Part shown: positions 1 through 9,589 of the stretch, piece by piece
Numbering within the stretch: the first letter of the stretch is position 1
How the letters are laid out: each line of letters starts with the position of its first letter
Assembly (NCBI RefSeq): GCF_004331675.1
Contig: NZ_SJSN01000001.1
Span: 124,001 to 188,000 of the forward strand
DNA from: Pedobacter frigidisoli
GTDB lineage: Bacteria; Bacteroidota; Bacteroidia; Sphingobacteriales; Sphingobacteriaceae
Reading direction: 5' to 3'
DNA length: 64,000 nucleotides
Notes under the pieces: generated by a model
Database searches by the model: none
Seen by the model: only the letters and a program-made list of their open reading frames with translations
What the model was told of the DNA's origin: nothing
Position numbers and translations under genes: made by a program

Positions 1-1
1 T

Positions 2-1915
2 TTTAGGGCTTCGGGGATTAACCAACCCAATGCCGGAGGCGTTAAATTTACCTATAATTTTGTAGAGAAACCCAGTTGGGAAAACAAGAATACCGTAACA
101 TCTAGTTATTTTATTCAGAACACGAATAATGATTTTGTAAGTAATTCTGAAACCACAACATCGATCAACACAACTGATAAAATTTATGAGCAAAACACCA
201 ATACAAGCTCAAATATAAATAATAACCAAAATTTTGATGCTAAATATGAATTGACGAAGAAAAATAAAGCTTTAACCATAAGCCATAATTTATCGAGAAA
301 CAAGGGCGAGAATACAAATGAGACTTTCAGGAATGCGCTTAATACTCAAAATGTTCTCACCAGTACAAACAATACTTTTAATCAAAGTAGCTTCGACAAT
401 TCGAGATTTAACTTTCAGGTCGATTTTAGGTTGTCGCAAAATTACATGAAACCAAAACGGATAAAAGGCGTAAATATATCTTATGCTATTACAGTAAATG
501 ATAATGAGAACAATAGATCGAATTTAACTGACTTTACTTCTTTTACAAATGCGGCATCGAATAGAAGATTCGATAGGCGGTACGAAACCAAATACAATTC
601 CGTTTATCAACAAATAAACCTAGAGTTACCAAACTTAAAATCCTTATTTTTTGGCAAAAGCGAGCTTGGAGGAATCGATTTTCAATTATCAAACTCGCTT
701 AACCTAAATAATAGAAAAGATGATAACCAAGTACAGGATTTAAATACTATAGCCAATAGTTATTTAAACAATGCTTACCTCAGCAACCATGTTGAAACCA
801 ATTTCATTGAAGAAACACCGGGATTAACTATTACTAAATCATTTTACAAAAGTCTATCGAACCGTTACAATAAAAACCTGACTTTAAATTTCGCACCGAA
901 GCAGAAACTCATTCATCAGGAAAATAAATCTCAACGATCCTTTCAAAATATCACCAGAAATTATCAACGGTTTATGCCAGATGCATCCATCAATTATTCT
1001 GATAATCAATATGGGGAATATTACAAAAGTTATAGCGTAAACTTTAATACGAAAGTTAGACTTCCATCAATCGATCAGCTGGCACCGCTAACGGATAGTA
1101 CGAACTTATACTCCTTGCAAAGAGGAAATATAAACTTACGAGAAGCGGTGGATAGGGAGATTAGCCTGAGTATAAATCATTATGACCAGACCAATAAGAA
1201 TACGCTTAATTACAATTTGAGCATGACAGCTGGTTTTACCAATGATCAAATTGTTGATAGCACTTTTATTGATGACCAAAACCGAAGAACCAATTTTCTA
1301 ACGAACGCTGATGGAAATCGGTATTTGAATTTTTATGGAGATGCCCGTAAAGCTTTTAAATTCAAAACATCAGAGTTGCAGATCAACTTAAATTCGCAAA
1401 TAAGCAATACAAAAACACCGGGATATACCAATTCGCTTTTTGCTTTTTCCAAAAACTTTACCACCAATACTGGCCTTACTGTGAATTATACCTACAAAAG
1501 TTACTTAGCCCTCGCCATTGGCCAAACCTACGGCACTTATCGATCGAAACAAGAGGCGTTTAACACAGAATATAGTGGTGTAAATAAAGCGAGCACATTA
1601 AGTTCTAGCTATAACATTACAAAGAAATTTACACTGAATACAAACATCAGCTTTAACCAAAGTTCGTCATCCAACGCCGACGATATCAATTTTACCATTT
1701 GGAATGCTAGTGCAATTTACCGCTTTTTAAAAGGGAACAATGCTGAATTTAAGCTTTCTGCTTTGGATATACATCACCAGAATACTAGCATTATTAATTA
1801 TGGAAGTGGCAATAGCTTCACCGTGGGATCGAGAAATGTGCTCCAACAATATTTTATGGCCACTTTCTCCTATTACCCAAGGCAGTTTGGAAAGAAAGCT
1901 GCGGTGAAAAAATAA
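2..1915 (+). CDS. Outer-membrane beta-barrel protein, 3' part (TonB-receptor-like)
   Basis: The reading frame is already open at base 2, so the gene starts outside the window; the first TTG at 251 is only an internal leucine codon. About 637 residues are visible. They are rich in Asn, Ser, Thr, Tyr and Phe in alternating polar/aromatic strands, with short turns, as in the C-terminal barrel of Bacteroidota outer-membrane proteins of the OMP_b-brl_3 / TonB-dependent receptor type. The product ends with an aromatic strand (ATFSYYPRQFG) followed by a lysine-rich tail. I infer an outer-membrane location. The plug and any carboxypeptidase-like N-terminal domain would lie upstream, so a transport substrate cannot be named. 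Confidence 0.75.
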   Translation, partial: FRASGINQPNAGGVKFTYNFVEKPSWENKNTVTSSYFIQNTNNDFVSNSETTTSINTTDKIYEQNTNTSSNINNNQNFDAKYELTKKNKALTISHNLSRNKGENTNETFRNALNTQNVLTSTNNTFNQSSFDNSRFNFQVDFRLSQNYMKPKRIKGVNISYAITVNDNENNRSNLTDFTSFTNAASNRRFDRRYETKYNSVYQQINLELPNLKSLFFGKSELGGIDFQLSNSLNLNNRKDDNQVQDLNTIANSYLNNAYLSNHVETNFIEETPGLTITKSFYKSLSNRYNKNLTLNFAPKQKLIHQENKSQRSFQNITRNYQRFMPDASINYSDNQYGEYYKSYSVNFNTKVRLPSIDQLAPLTDSTNLYSLQRGNINLREAVDREISLSINHYDQTNKNTLNYNLSMTAGFTNDQIVDSTFIDDQNRRTNFLTNADGNRYLNFYGDARKAFKFKTSELQINLNSQISNTKTPGYTNSLFAFSKNFTTNTGLTVNYTYKSYLALAIGQTYGTYRSKQEAFNTEYSGVNKASTLSSSYNITKKFTLNTNISFNQSSSSNADDINFTIWNASAIYRFLKGNNAEFKLSALDIHHQNTSIINYGSGNSFTVGSRNVLQQYFMATFSYYPRQFGKKAAVKK

Positions 1916-2007
1916 ATTGACCGATCATTAAACCTTTGGCACTTTCCAACATCTATGTTACAAAAGCAATAGGGCCCTTTGCTATCACTAACCTTAATTA
2001 AATTATT

Positions 2008-2325
2008 ATGAAAATGAAATTATTAGGAGTTTTATTTATTGCTAGTATGGCAATTGGCTCAACAGTGATGGCTCAAAACGTTACACCTAAACAAGTGCAC
2101 AAACTCGATAGAAAAAGAGTAAAGGCAGGCGTTAAAAGTGGGGAGCTTACAAAACCAGAAGTTAAAGATATTAGAAGCGATAACCGCGAATTAAAAGCTG
2201 ACGTAAGAAATGCAAAAGCAGATGATCAGGTTACGAGAGCAGAAAAGAGAAATATTGTTAAAGACGAGGCTAAACTAAGTCGCAATATTTACGTTAAAAA
2301 GCATAACTCCCGTACTCGTGGGTAA
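2008..2325 (+). CDS. Small basic secreted protein, unknown function
   Basis: A 105-residue protein with a clear signal peptide (hydrophobic core about residues 4-20, cleavage likely after VMA-Q). The mature part, about 83 residues, is very rich in Lys, Arg, Asp and Glu and looks entirely helical, with a repeated charged pattern around KADVRNAKADDQVTRAEKR. I do not recognise a family. It follows the barrel gene after 92 bases and is closed by a strong terminator, so it may have its own promoter. A charged periplasmic helix bundle is the simplest reading; no function can be assigned. Confidence 0.7.
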   Translation: MKMKLLGVLFIASMAIGSTVMAQNVTPKQVHKLDRKRVKAGVKSGELTKPEVKDIRSDNRELKADVRNAKADDQVTRAEKRNIVKDEAKLSRNIYVKKHNSRTRG

Positions 2326-2340
2326 CTGCAATGAACCATA

Positions 2341-2380
2341 AAAAGGGTTGTTTGAATCATTTTCAAACAACCCTTTTTTT
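2341..2380 (+). terminator. Terminator after the small basic protein gene
   Basis: Inverted repeat AAAGGGTTGTTTGAA / TTCAAACAACCCTTT with a short loop, followed by a T run. It sits between convergent genes. The A run on its left side means it could also stop minus-strand transcripts from the amidohydrolase gene. Confidence 0.85.
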
Positions 2381-3683
2381 ATTTCTTCATCAACATATAA
2401 TCTAGTGTCAGATTAGAAAGTAATTTCACGCCTAAAACGAATCCACTTTCATCAAGATAAAAATCTGGTGTATGGTGCGATGGCGCTTTCAACGGATCTT
2501 TGCCTTTTGACATTCCGCCTAAAAAAACAAACAAGCCAGGTATTTTTTCTTGGAAGAAAGAGAAATCTTCAGCTCCGGTAACTGGCGGCCTCAATAAAAC
2601 ATGATCGGTTCCAGCAGTTGCACGCATACTTGTCAGCATTTTCTCAGTTAAAGCGATATCGTTAAAAGTAACTGGATAATGGTTGCTGTAAGGAATTTTC
2701 ACTTCGGCTGTAGCACAACCAGCTTCGGCAGTTTTCGTTACAATGGTTTTAATTCTCTCGATAAACATGGCCTCGTCTTCCTTACTGAAATTACGGACCG
2801 TACCCAACATTTCTACCTTTTCCGGAATGATATTAGAGCGAACACCACCGTTAATGGCACCGATGGTAACCACGCCCGGGTTTTCGGTAACGTTTAAATT
2901 TCTACTTACAATGGTTTGCAAACTGTTTATAATTTGCGCAGAAATCACAACTGGATCGATACTGCTCCAAGGATAAGCTCCATGCGCTTGTCTGCCAGTT
3001 ACCGTAATCTTCATATCATTTACTGCGGCCATTGTTCCACCTGGACGATAGGTTACATTGCCAACTTCAGTTTGAGAATTGATGTGCAGGCCGAAAATAG
3101 CTTCGACCTTTGGATTTTCTAAAACATCTTCTTTAATCATCAAAGCAGCTCCGCCTTCCTCTCCTGCCGAAACGCCTTCTTCTGCAGGCTGAAAAATAAA
3201 CTTCACTGTTCCTGGAATATCCTTTTTCATAGAAGCCAAAACTTCGGCAACACCCATTAAAATGGCAACATGACTATCGTGACCGCAAGCATGCATTACC
3301 CCAACTTCTTGCCCGTTGTATTTTGTTTTTACTTTTGATGCAAAAGGAACATCAACGCGTTCGGTCACTGGCAAACCGTCCATATCAGCTCGAAGGGCAA
3401 TTACAGGACCAGGTTTTCCACCTACTAAAATCCCTACAACTCCAGTTTTTGCAACGCCAGTGGTTACTTTAATTCCTAAAGATTCTAAATGTTTTGCGAT
3501 GATTCCGGCTGTTCTAACTTCGTTATTTCCCAATTCTGGGTGTTCGTGAAAATCTCTTCGCCATGTGATAACTTTTTGCTCAAGTGCATCGGCTTTTTTA
3601 GCAACAGCTAATCGCAATTCTGATTTTTGGGCGAAAGAATTGATCGATATAAAAGATAAAATGATTAGGTATATTTTCTTCAT
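2379..3683 (-). CDS. Secreted M20 family amidohydrolase (hippurate/IAA-amino-acid hydrolase type)
   Basis: 434 residues. A signal peptide (ending SINSFAQ) predicts export to the periplasm or outside. The rest matches the M20D metallo-amidohydrolases that cleave N-acyl amino acids. Visible metal-ligand motifs in order are MHACGHDSHV (about 130-140), PAEEG (about 170), a GLHI histidine near 198 and SHHTPDFYLDE near the C-terminus, so the active site looks intact. A dimerisation lid domain sits between about 205 and 325. Length is usual for the family. The start is the only Met giving a proper signal peptide. The exact substrate cannot be read from sequence; an N-acyl amino acid or peptide is likely. 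Confidence 0.88.
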   Translation of the reverse strand: MKKIYLIILSFISINSFAQKSELRLAVAKKADALEQKVITWRRDFHEHPELGNNEVRTAGIIAKHLESLGIKVTTGVAKTGVVGILVGGKPGPVIALRADMDGLPVTERVDVPFASKVKTKYNGQEVGVMHACGHDSHVAILMGVAEVLASMKKDIPGTVKFIFQPAEEGVSAGEEGGAALMIKEDVLENPKVEAIFGLHINSQTEVGNVTYRPGGTMAAVNDMKITVTGRQAHGAYPWSSIDPVVISAQIINSLQTIVSRNLNVTENPGVVTIGAINGGVRSNIIPEKVEMLGTVRNFSKEDEAMFIERIKTIVTKTAEAGCATAEVKIPYSNHYPVTFNDIALTEKMLTSMRATAGTDHVLLRPPVTGAEDFSFFQEKIPGLFVFLGGMSKGKDPLKAPSHHTPDFYLDESGFVLGVKLLSNLTLDYMLMKK

Positions 3684-3804
3684 GAAAGGTTTGATTTAGT
3701 TTAGGATGCACTAATCTAATCAATTTCAATTAAATCGATACCACGAATAAAGAAAAGCAATTCAATACGAAGGCTTATTGAAGATTTTTACTTCATTAGA
3801 TATT

Positions 3805-4407
3805 TTAGCTTAATTCAACTTCTGTTGTTTCTGCTTCTAAAGTTCTTCCATCGGATAAAGTAATTACAATCTTGAACTTATGCTTCTTACTAACGGTTGG
3901 GGCTACTTGAAGAAAGATACCTTCATAAAAATCATAGGAAGAAATGTAGCCCATATCCTTTGATGATTTGATATAATCAATTATAGGGAGTAGTTTATCA
4001 TATCTTTTAGCCTTAAAATATAAACTAAGATCGGTGTTTTTGGGATGAGTGGAATCAAAATCCTGATCTGAAAATACCTTCAGAGATAAAATGCCCTCTT
4101 TGGCGATAAAATCATCTTCAGGGCATTTGCAAGCGTAAGCAGATTGCATTAATCCCCAAGAAATCTGTGGTTTACTTAAAGTGAGTTGCTGTGTTAACAA
4201 CTGAATTTGGATACCATATTTAGTACTAGCGATTATTCCAGTATTTGTAACACTTGGCTGCGGCAAAGCGGAGTCCATATTTTTGAGAGAAATTCCCTTA
4301 TTGGTGTAGTAAATTGTTCTTATCGGCGGACAATTGCAATTTACACAGGCCACAATGAGTTGCGCCATCAGCGCTAAAATAAAAACATATAATATTTTTT
4401 TAATCAT
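3805..4407 (-). CDS. Putative lipoprotein, unknown function
   Basis: 200 residues. The N-terminal hydrophobic segment ends in a lipobox-like LIVAC with Cys at 21, followed by more cysteines (CVNCNCPP), so membrane anchoring is likely. The rest is a soluble beta-rich domain with a second cysteine pair (YACKC, about residue 112). No catalytic motif is visible. It resembles the general form of uncharacterised Bacteroidota lipoproteins of about 200 residues such as DUF5034, but I cannot confirm membership. It stands alone on the minus strand, with the NHL lipoprotein 64 bases upstream on the same strand. Confidence 0.65.
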   Translation of the reverse strand: MIKKILYVFILALMAQLIVACVNCNCPPIRTIYYTNKGISLKNMDSALPQPSVTNTGIIASTKYGIQIQLLTQQLTLSKPQISWGLMQSAYACKCPEDDFIAKEGILSLKVFSDQDFDSTHPKNTDLSLYFKAKRYDKLLPIIDYIKSSKDMGYISSYDFYEGIFLQVAPTVSKKHKFKIVITLSDGRTLEAETTEVELS

Positions 4408-4471
4408 ATGAAGCGTGAGTTGTTAACCCAAATATAATAAAAAAGCCACGTGCTGACATTGGAATTTTGTC

Positions 4472-5680
4472 TTAACCTTTTTTGAAAACGATAATCCTAC
4501 GTCCATAAACATCACAAGCAATAACATCTCCATTGGTTGCAATTGTTACATCAACCAAGTTCAAAAATTGTCCTTGTCCTATTTTTTCCTGCACGTCACC
4601 AGTTTCATCAGATTTTATGATAAAGCCCTCAGAATTTGCTAAAAATAGATTATCACCATACGCACGAATACCATGTATATAACCTTTAACAGGATAAATT
4701 TTCAAAAACTTACCACTTTTATCAAATACTTCAACACGGCCATTCCTAGTATCAGAAACATAAATTTTACCTTTCAAATAACAGATGCCAAATGGAGCAT
4801 TGAAATCGCCAGCCCCAGCTCCTTGTTTTCCAAATTTCAATAAGAGATTTCCATTTTGATCATACTTTTTAACCCGATGATTAACTCCATCAACAATCCA
4901 GATATTCTGCTCGTCATCTATCGTGATACACTCTATGTTGCCAAAATTACTATCTCCAGTGCCATAAGTGCCCCACTCCCTAATTAACTGCTTATTTGAG
5001 TTAAAGATCTGAACATAGCTACTGCTTTGTGTTCGTGTAGCAATATAATTTCCATTACTAAAAAAAGCTACCGCACGAGCGCCTGAGCCAGAATAAAATT
5101 GTTCGATAAAACTTCCTGATGAATCAAATTTTAAAACTCTATTGAATCCTTCATCACTAACGTAGATATTATTTGCACCATCAACCTCCACGTGCATATT
5201 AAAATTAAACTGCGTGGGGCCATTTCCCTCAGAACCAAAGGTTAATACCTTGTAATAAGTTGATACTGAGGTATAACCAAAATCTGCATCACTAAACCGA
5301 CTGTATGATGAATTGGTATTGAAAGTTCGAACCTTATAAAAATTTTTGGTTAATGATTTAGGGATAGATGTATCATCAAAAGTGGTATCTGCTAGCTCTT
5401 TCAGCAATAAATACTTTTGTGTAGAATTATCGAATTTCCACAGCTGATATTTTTGAGCAAGTGGCATTGGCGTCCAGGTTATTGTAATTCTAGATCCATA
5501 AACACCCTTTGTAGCCCTTAAGTTTATTGGCCTATCAACATCAAGTGTATCTGTAATTTTTATGGTATCTCTTATAGTTTTGGTTTCTATTTGGGTTTGA
5601 ACTTCTTTCTCGCAAGAAGAAAACAGCACCACAAAAAAAGAGAGACAAATTATTGCCTGGAAAGAGAGCGACTTAAACAT
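4472..5680 (-). CDS. NHL-repeat lipoprotein with an Fn3-like domain
   Basis: 402 residues. The lipobox LFSSC (Cys at 23) marks a lipoprotein. A fibronectin-III-like segment (about 50-135, with the ITITWTP strand) is followed by about 250 residues of NHL-type beta-propeller repeats. Diagnostic repeats include IYVSDEGFNRVLKFDSSG, IWIVDGVNHRVKKYDQNG and IYVSDTRNGRVEVFDKSG. NHL propellers usually bind proteins, carbohydrate or lipid at the cell surface; no enzyme motif is present. I infer surface or periplasmic ligand binding. It may be co-transcribed with the next minus-strand lipoprotein (64-base gap). Confidence 0.8.
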   Translation of the reverse strand: MFKSLSFQAIICLSFFVVLFSSCEKEVQTQIETKTIRDTIKITDTLDVDRPINLRATKGVYGSRITITWTPMPLAQKYQLWKFDNSTQKYLLLKELADTTFDDTSIPKSLTKNFYKVRTFNTNSSYSRFSDADFGYTSVSTYYKVLTFGSEGNGPTQFNFNMHVEVDGANNIYVSDEGFNRVLKFDSSGSFIEQFYSGSGARAVAFFSNGNYIATRTQSSSYVQIFNSNKQLIREWGTYGTGDSNFGNIECITIDDEQNIWIVDGVNHRVKKYDQNGNLLLKFGKQGAGAGDFNAPFGICYLKGKIYVSDTRNGRVEVFDKSGKFLKIYPVKGYIHGIRAYGDNLFLANSEGFIIKSDETGDVQEKIGQGQFLNLVDVTIATNGDVIACDVYGRRIIVFKKG

Positions 5681-5746
5681 TTCTTAAAAAATTTTGCTAA
5701 AGATAATAATTCAATTTATAAAAAATTATCCTCAGCAAAATAGACA

Positions 5747-6271
5747 TTAGTTAAACATTCCTTTCAACTTATCCAAAATCCCGCCATCAGGTTGTGCAGT
5801 TCCATCTGGATTAGTTTGCTGTGCTTGTCCGCCTCCATTAAACATTCCAATCACATCGCTCACCTCAAACTTTCCATCACTTCCACCAGCCAATTTGCCA
5901 AGAATATCTTGAATATTAAAAGAACTATCATTTGGATCGGCAGTTTTTTGAGTCAGCTTGCCAACAATCATTGGAATAACACTAGCTGCAATACTTTTTG
6001 CCGTTTCTGCATTAATGCCCAATCCCGCCAGTTTATCGGTAAAACTGCCGGCAGCTTGTTGTGCTACAGCAGAGTTTTCTGCATTTCCCGAATTAAAAGC
6101 ATCGGCCACAGCACCAACATTTCCCGTGGAAAGCTGATCTTTTAGCGTATCGAAAATTGAAGTTGAGGCCGCTTGAATAACCTCTTCATTCTGTTCGTTT
6201 GGAATCTCGCTATTATTAATAACAGCGTCCTGTACGTTTTCACGCACCAATTGATTTAAATTTTCTAACAT
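5747..6271 (-). CDS. DUF937-like helical protein, unknown function
   Basis: 174 residues with no signal peptide and no membrane segment. It is rich in Ala, Gly, Asn and Gln. A central helical segment contains SIAASVIPMIVGKLTQK, typical of DUF937/YidB-like proteins. A low-complexity, Gly/Gln-rich tail (GGGQAQQTNPDGTAQPDGG) leads to a short amphipathic end (LDKLKGMFN). Such proteins are common and poorly characterised. The gene is divergent from pgi. The family assignment rests on pattern only. Confidence 0.7.
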   Translation of the reverse strand: MLENLNQLVRENVQDAVINNSEIPNEQNEEVIQAASTSIFDTLKDQLSTGNVGAVADAFNSGNAENSAVAQQAAGSFTDKLAGLGINAETAKSIAASVIPMIVGKLTQKTADPNDSSFNIQDILGKLAGGSDGKFEVSDVIGMFNGGGQAQQTNPDGTAQPDGGILDKLKGMFN

Positions 6272-6427
6272 AATTTCTCGTTATTGATTAAAAAATGAAC
6301 GGATCTATCAACAGGGACTGTAGTTAAAGTTACGTTTTTATCTGCATTAAAAATTCTTAATAATTTTTGAACAATAAAAAGACAGTTTTAAATTTTTGCT
6401 TTATTACTTTTACAAAAAACAAAGATT

Positions 6428-8074
6428 ATGTTACCAAAAATAAATTTTACCGAAACAGCAGCTTATAAATACTTGGCTGATCATTTTATAGACATCAATC
6501 AGAAAAATATTAAGGATCTTTTTGCTGAAGATGCAGATCGTTTTAATAAGTTTTCTGTTTTTTTTGAAGATATTTTGCTCGATTACAGCAAGAACAGAAT
6601 TAGTGACGAAACTTTAGCATTATTGATGCAGTTGGCTCGTGAGTGTAAATTAGACGAGGCCATTAAATCGATGTATGCTGGTGATAAAATTAATGAAACT
6701 GAAGATCGTTCTGTGCTTCACGTCGCTTTGCGTAACCTAAGCAACACCCCAATTTTGGTTGATGGTAAAGATGTAATGCCTGAGGTAAATGCTGTTTTAG
6801 CTAAGATGGAGAAATTTAGCAATAGCATCATCAGTGGAGAATGGAAAGGTTATACAGGTAAAGCAATAACTGATGTAGTAAACATCGGGATCGGCGGTTC
6901 AGATTTAGGTCCGGTAATGGTTACCGAAGCTTTAAAGCACTATAAAAATCATTTAAACATCCACTTTGTTTCTAATATCGATGGAACACATATTGCAGAA
7001 ACACTTGAAAATTTAGATGCGGAAACGACCTTATTTTTGGTAGCTTCAAAGACCTTTACCACTCAAGAAACCATGACTAACGCACATTCTGCTCGTTCAT
7101 GGTTTTTAGAAAAAGGTGGAAAAGAAGACGATATTGCCAAGCATTTTGCGGCACTATCAACCAATGCAAAAGATGTTTCTGCCTTTGGAATCGATACCGA
7201 AAACATGTTCGAGTTTTGGGATTGGGTTGGCGGTCGTTACTCTTTGTGGAGTGCAATTGGCTTATCGATTTCGTTGAGCATTGGTTTCGCTAACTTTAAA
7301 GAATTACTTGCGGGTGCACATGCGACAGATAATCATTTTAAAACAGCAGAATTTGAAAGCAACCTGCCAGTAATTTTAGGCTTGCTTGGTGTTTGGTATA
7401 TCAATTTCTACAATGCAGAAACACAGGTTATTTTACCATACGATCAATACATGCATCGCTTTGCGGCCTATTTCCAACAGGGAGATATGGAAAGTAATGG
7501 TAAACATGTAGATAGAAACGGCAACGAAGTTGATTATGAAACCGGTCCGATTATTTGGGGTGAGCCAGGTACGAATGGCCAACATGCCTTTTATCAATTA
7601 ATTCACCAAGGAACTCGAATTATTCCAGCAGATTTCATTGCACCAGCACAAAGCTTAAATCCGCTAGGCGATCATCATCCAATTTTACTTTCTAACTTCT
7701 TTGCGCAAACGGAGGCCTTAATGAATGGTAAAACCGAAGAAGAAGTTATTGCCGAATTGAAAAAAGATGGTAAATCTGATGAAGAAATTAAAACCATCGC
7801 TCCTTTTAAAGTATTCGAAGGCAATCGCCCAACCAATTCAATTTTACTAAAAAAAATTACGCCATATAGCTTAGGTAGCCTAGTCGCCATGTACGAACAT
7901 AAGATTTTTGTTCAGGGTGTTATTTGGAATATCTTTAGTTTCGATCAATGGGGTGTGGAACTTGGTAAGCAATTGGCCAAAAAAATTCTCCCAGAATTGG
8001 CTGGAGATGAAAAAATCGCCAGTCACGATAGTTCTACAAATGGCCTAATAAACCAGTATAAATCCTGGAGATAA
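6428..8074 (+). CDS. pgi: Glucose-6-phosphate isomerase
   Basis: 548 residues, the length of the long (eukaryote/gammaproteobacterial) PGI type. It interconverts glucose-6-phosphate and fructose-6-phosphate in the cytoplasm. Family motifs are all present: [13 protein letters not shown] (sugar phosphate site, about residue 155), [24 protein letters not shown], the MESNGKHV region, [18 protein letters not shown] and the C-terminal [11 protein letters not shown]. The catalytic Glu and His of the [11 protein letters not shown] region are kept. It is a single gene between divergent and spaced neighbours, with its own terminator. Confidence 0.97.
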   Translation: MLPKINFTETAAYKYLADHFIDINQKNIKDLFAEDADRFNKFSVFFEDILLDYSKNRISDETLALLMQLARECKLDEAIKSMYAGDKINETEDRSVLHVALRNLSNTPILVDGKDVMPEVNAVLAKMEKFSNSIISGEWKGYTGKAITDVVNIGIGGSDLGPVMVTEALKHYKNHLNIHFVSNIDGTHIAETLENLDAETTLFLVASKTFTTQETMTNAHSARSWFLEKGGKEDDIAKHFAALSTNAKDVSAFGIDTENMFEFWDWVGGRYSLWSAIGLSISLSIGFANFKELLAGAHATDNHFKTAEFESNLPVILGLLGVWYINFYNAETQVILPYDQYMHRFAAYFQQGDMESNGKHVDRNGNEVDYETGPIIWGEPGTNGQHAFYQLIHQGTRIIPADFIAPAQSLNPLGDHHPILLSNFFAQTEALMNGKTEEEVIAELKKDGKSDEEIKTIAPFKVFEGNRPTNSILLKKITPYSLGSLVAMYEHKIFVQGVIWNIFSFDQWGVELGKQLAKKILPELAGDEKIASHDSSTNGLINQYKSWR

Positions 8075-8084
8075 AATATATCTT

Positions 8085-8118
8085 AAAAAAAGCGAGTTTA
8101 ATACTCGCTTTTTTTGTT
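8085..8118 (+). terminator. pgi terminator
   Basis: Stem AAAGCGAGT / ACTCGCTTT with loop TTAAT and a seven-base T run, 11 bases after the pgi stop codon. Confidence 0.88.
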
Positions 8119-8243
8119 TTAATCCATAATTTAGCCCATCCTTATTTCTACTTCACAGGTAGTAAATCCAAATTAACTTATTTAAGAAATAATCTCTCGC
8201 ACTCGCCTTTGATCATTTCGAATCATTAAAAAACAAATTACTA

Positions 8244-9557
8244 ATGAAAAAAAGAATTCTTTTTGCTTTGGCTATTTCCGGTCTGTGCTTAAGTGCTTCT
8301 GCCCAAAAAGTACAGTTTACGGAATTTGACTTAGACAATGGTCTGCATGTCATTTTACACCAAGACAAAACCGCCCCAGTTGTTGCCGTTTCGGTAATGT
8401 ATCATGTTGGCTCTAAAGATGAGGAAACTCAACGAACAGGTTTCGCACACTTTTTCGAACACTTGTTATTCGAGGGTTCTGATAACATAAAACGTGGTGA
8501 GTTTATGAAATTAGTGAGCAGCAATGGCGGACAAAACAATGCCAACACTTCTCAAGACCGTACATTTTACTACGAAGTTTTTCCATCTAACCAATTGGAA
8601 TTAGGTTTATGGTTGGAGAGTGAAAGAATGATGCACCCAGTAATTAACGAAGTTGGTGTAAAAACACAGAATGAAGTAGTTAAGGAAGAAAAACGCTTAC
8701 GTATTGACAATGCTCCATACGGAAAATTTACAGAGAAAATCTTCTCTCATTTGTTTGATGGCCATCCTTATCGTTGGCAGCCCATCGGCTCTATGGAACA
8801 TTTAGATGCCGCAAAGCTGGAGGAATTTATCGCTTTCTTTAAAAAATATTACATCCCAAATAACGCAGTTTTAACCATTGCTGGCGATTTGGATGTTGAT
8901 AAGACAAAGGCATTGGTAAAATCATATTTCGCTGAAGTTCCAAAAGGTGCTCCAGTGGTACATAAGGAGATTAAATTACCAGAAATCACAAAAGAAATTA
9001 TCGATACTGCTTACGATGCCAATATTCAAATCCCTGCAATTTTCGCTGCGTACCGCGTACCGGGAATGAAAAGCAGAGATAGCAAGGTTTTGGAAATGAT
9101 CAGTTCAATTTTATCTGGCGGTGGTAGCTCGAGGTTAAGCACTAAAATGGTTGATGAAAAGAAAACAGCACTGCAAGTTGCTGCTTTTAATTATTCACTA
9201 GAAGATTATGGCGCATACATCACTTTAGCTCTTCCAAATAATAATACACCACTTAACGATTTATTGAAAGATATCGACGTAGAAGTTTTACGCCTGCAAA
9301 CTGACTTAATTAGTGAAAGCGATTACAAAAAACTGCAGAATAAATTCGAGAACGATTACGTAAGTGCAAACAGTAGAATGCTTGGCGTTGCAGAAAACTT
9401 AGCGGCTGGTTATACTTTCCACGATAAGGATACAAATGACATCAACAAGGAATTGGAGACTATCAGATCGATAACTCGAGAAGAAATTAGGGATGTTGCC
9501 AAAAAATACTTGGGCAAAAACCAAAGAGTTGTATTGTATTACTTACCAAAGAAATAA
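8244..9557 (+). CDS. Secreted M16 zinc peptidase, active subunit
   Basis: 437 residues with a signal peptide (cleavage about after SASAQ). The inverted zinc motif HxxEH is intact (His69, Glu72, His73 in HFFEHLLFEG), and the distal zinc-ligand glutamate lies in the NEVVKEEKRLR stretch about 76 residues later. N-terminal M16 and C-terminal M16C domains fill the protein. The next gene, 32 bases downstream, is an M16 homologue lacking the zinc motif. Paired active/inactive M16 subunits forming a heterodimer are well known, as in mitochondrial processing peptidase and bacterial pairs. I infer a periplasmic oligopeptidase; the substrate is unknown. Confidence 0.9.
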   Translation: MKKRILFALAISGLCLSASAQKVQFTEFDLDNGLHVILHQDKTAPVVAVSVMYHVGSKDEETQRTGFAHFFEHLLFEGSDNIKRGEFMKLVSSNGGQNNANTSQDRTFYYEVFPSNQLELGLWLESERMMHPVINEVGVKTQNEVVKEEKRLRIDNAPYGKFTEKIFSHLFDGHPYRWQPIGSMEHLDAAKLEEFIAFFKKYYIPNNAVLTIAGDLDVDKTKALVKSYFAEVPKGAPVVHKEIKLPEITKEIIDTAYDANIQIPAIFAAYRVPGMKSRDSKVLEMISSILSGGGSSRLSTKMVDEKKTALQVAAFNYSLEDYGAYITLALPNNNTPLNDLLKDIDVEVLRLQTDLISESDYKKLQNKFENDYVSANSRMLGVAENLAAGYTFHDKDTNDINKELETIRSITREEIRDVAKKYLGKNQRVVLYYLPKK

Positions 9558-9589
9558 GCTGAGCGCTTTTCATATTAATTATTAAGATC

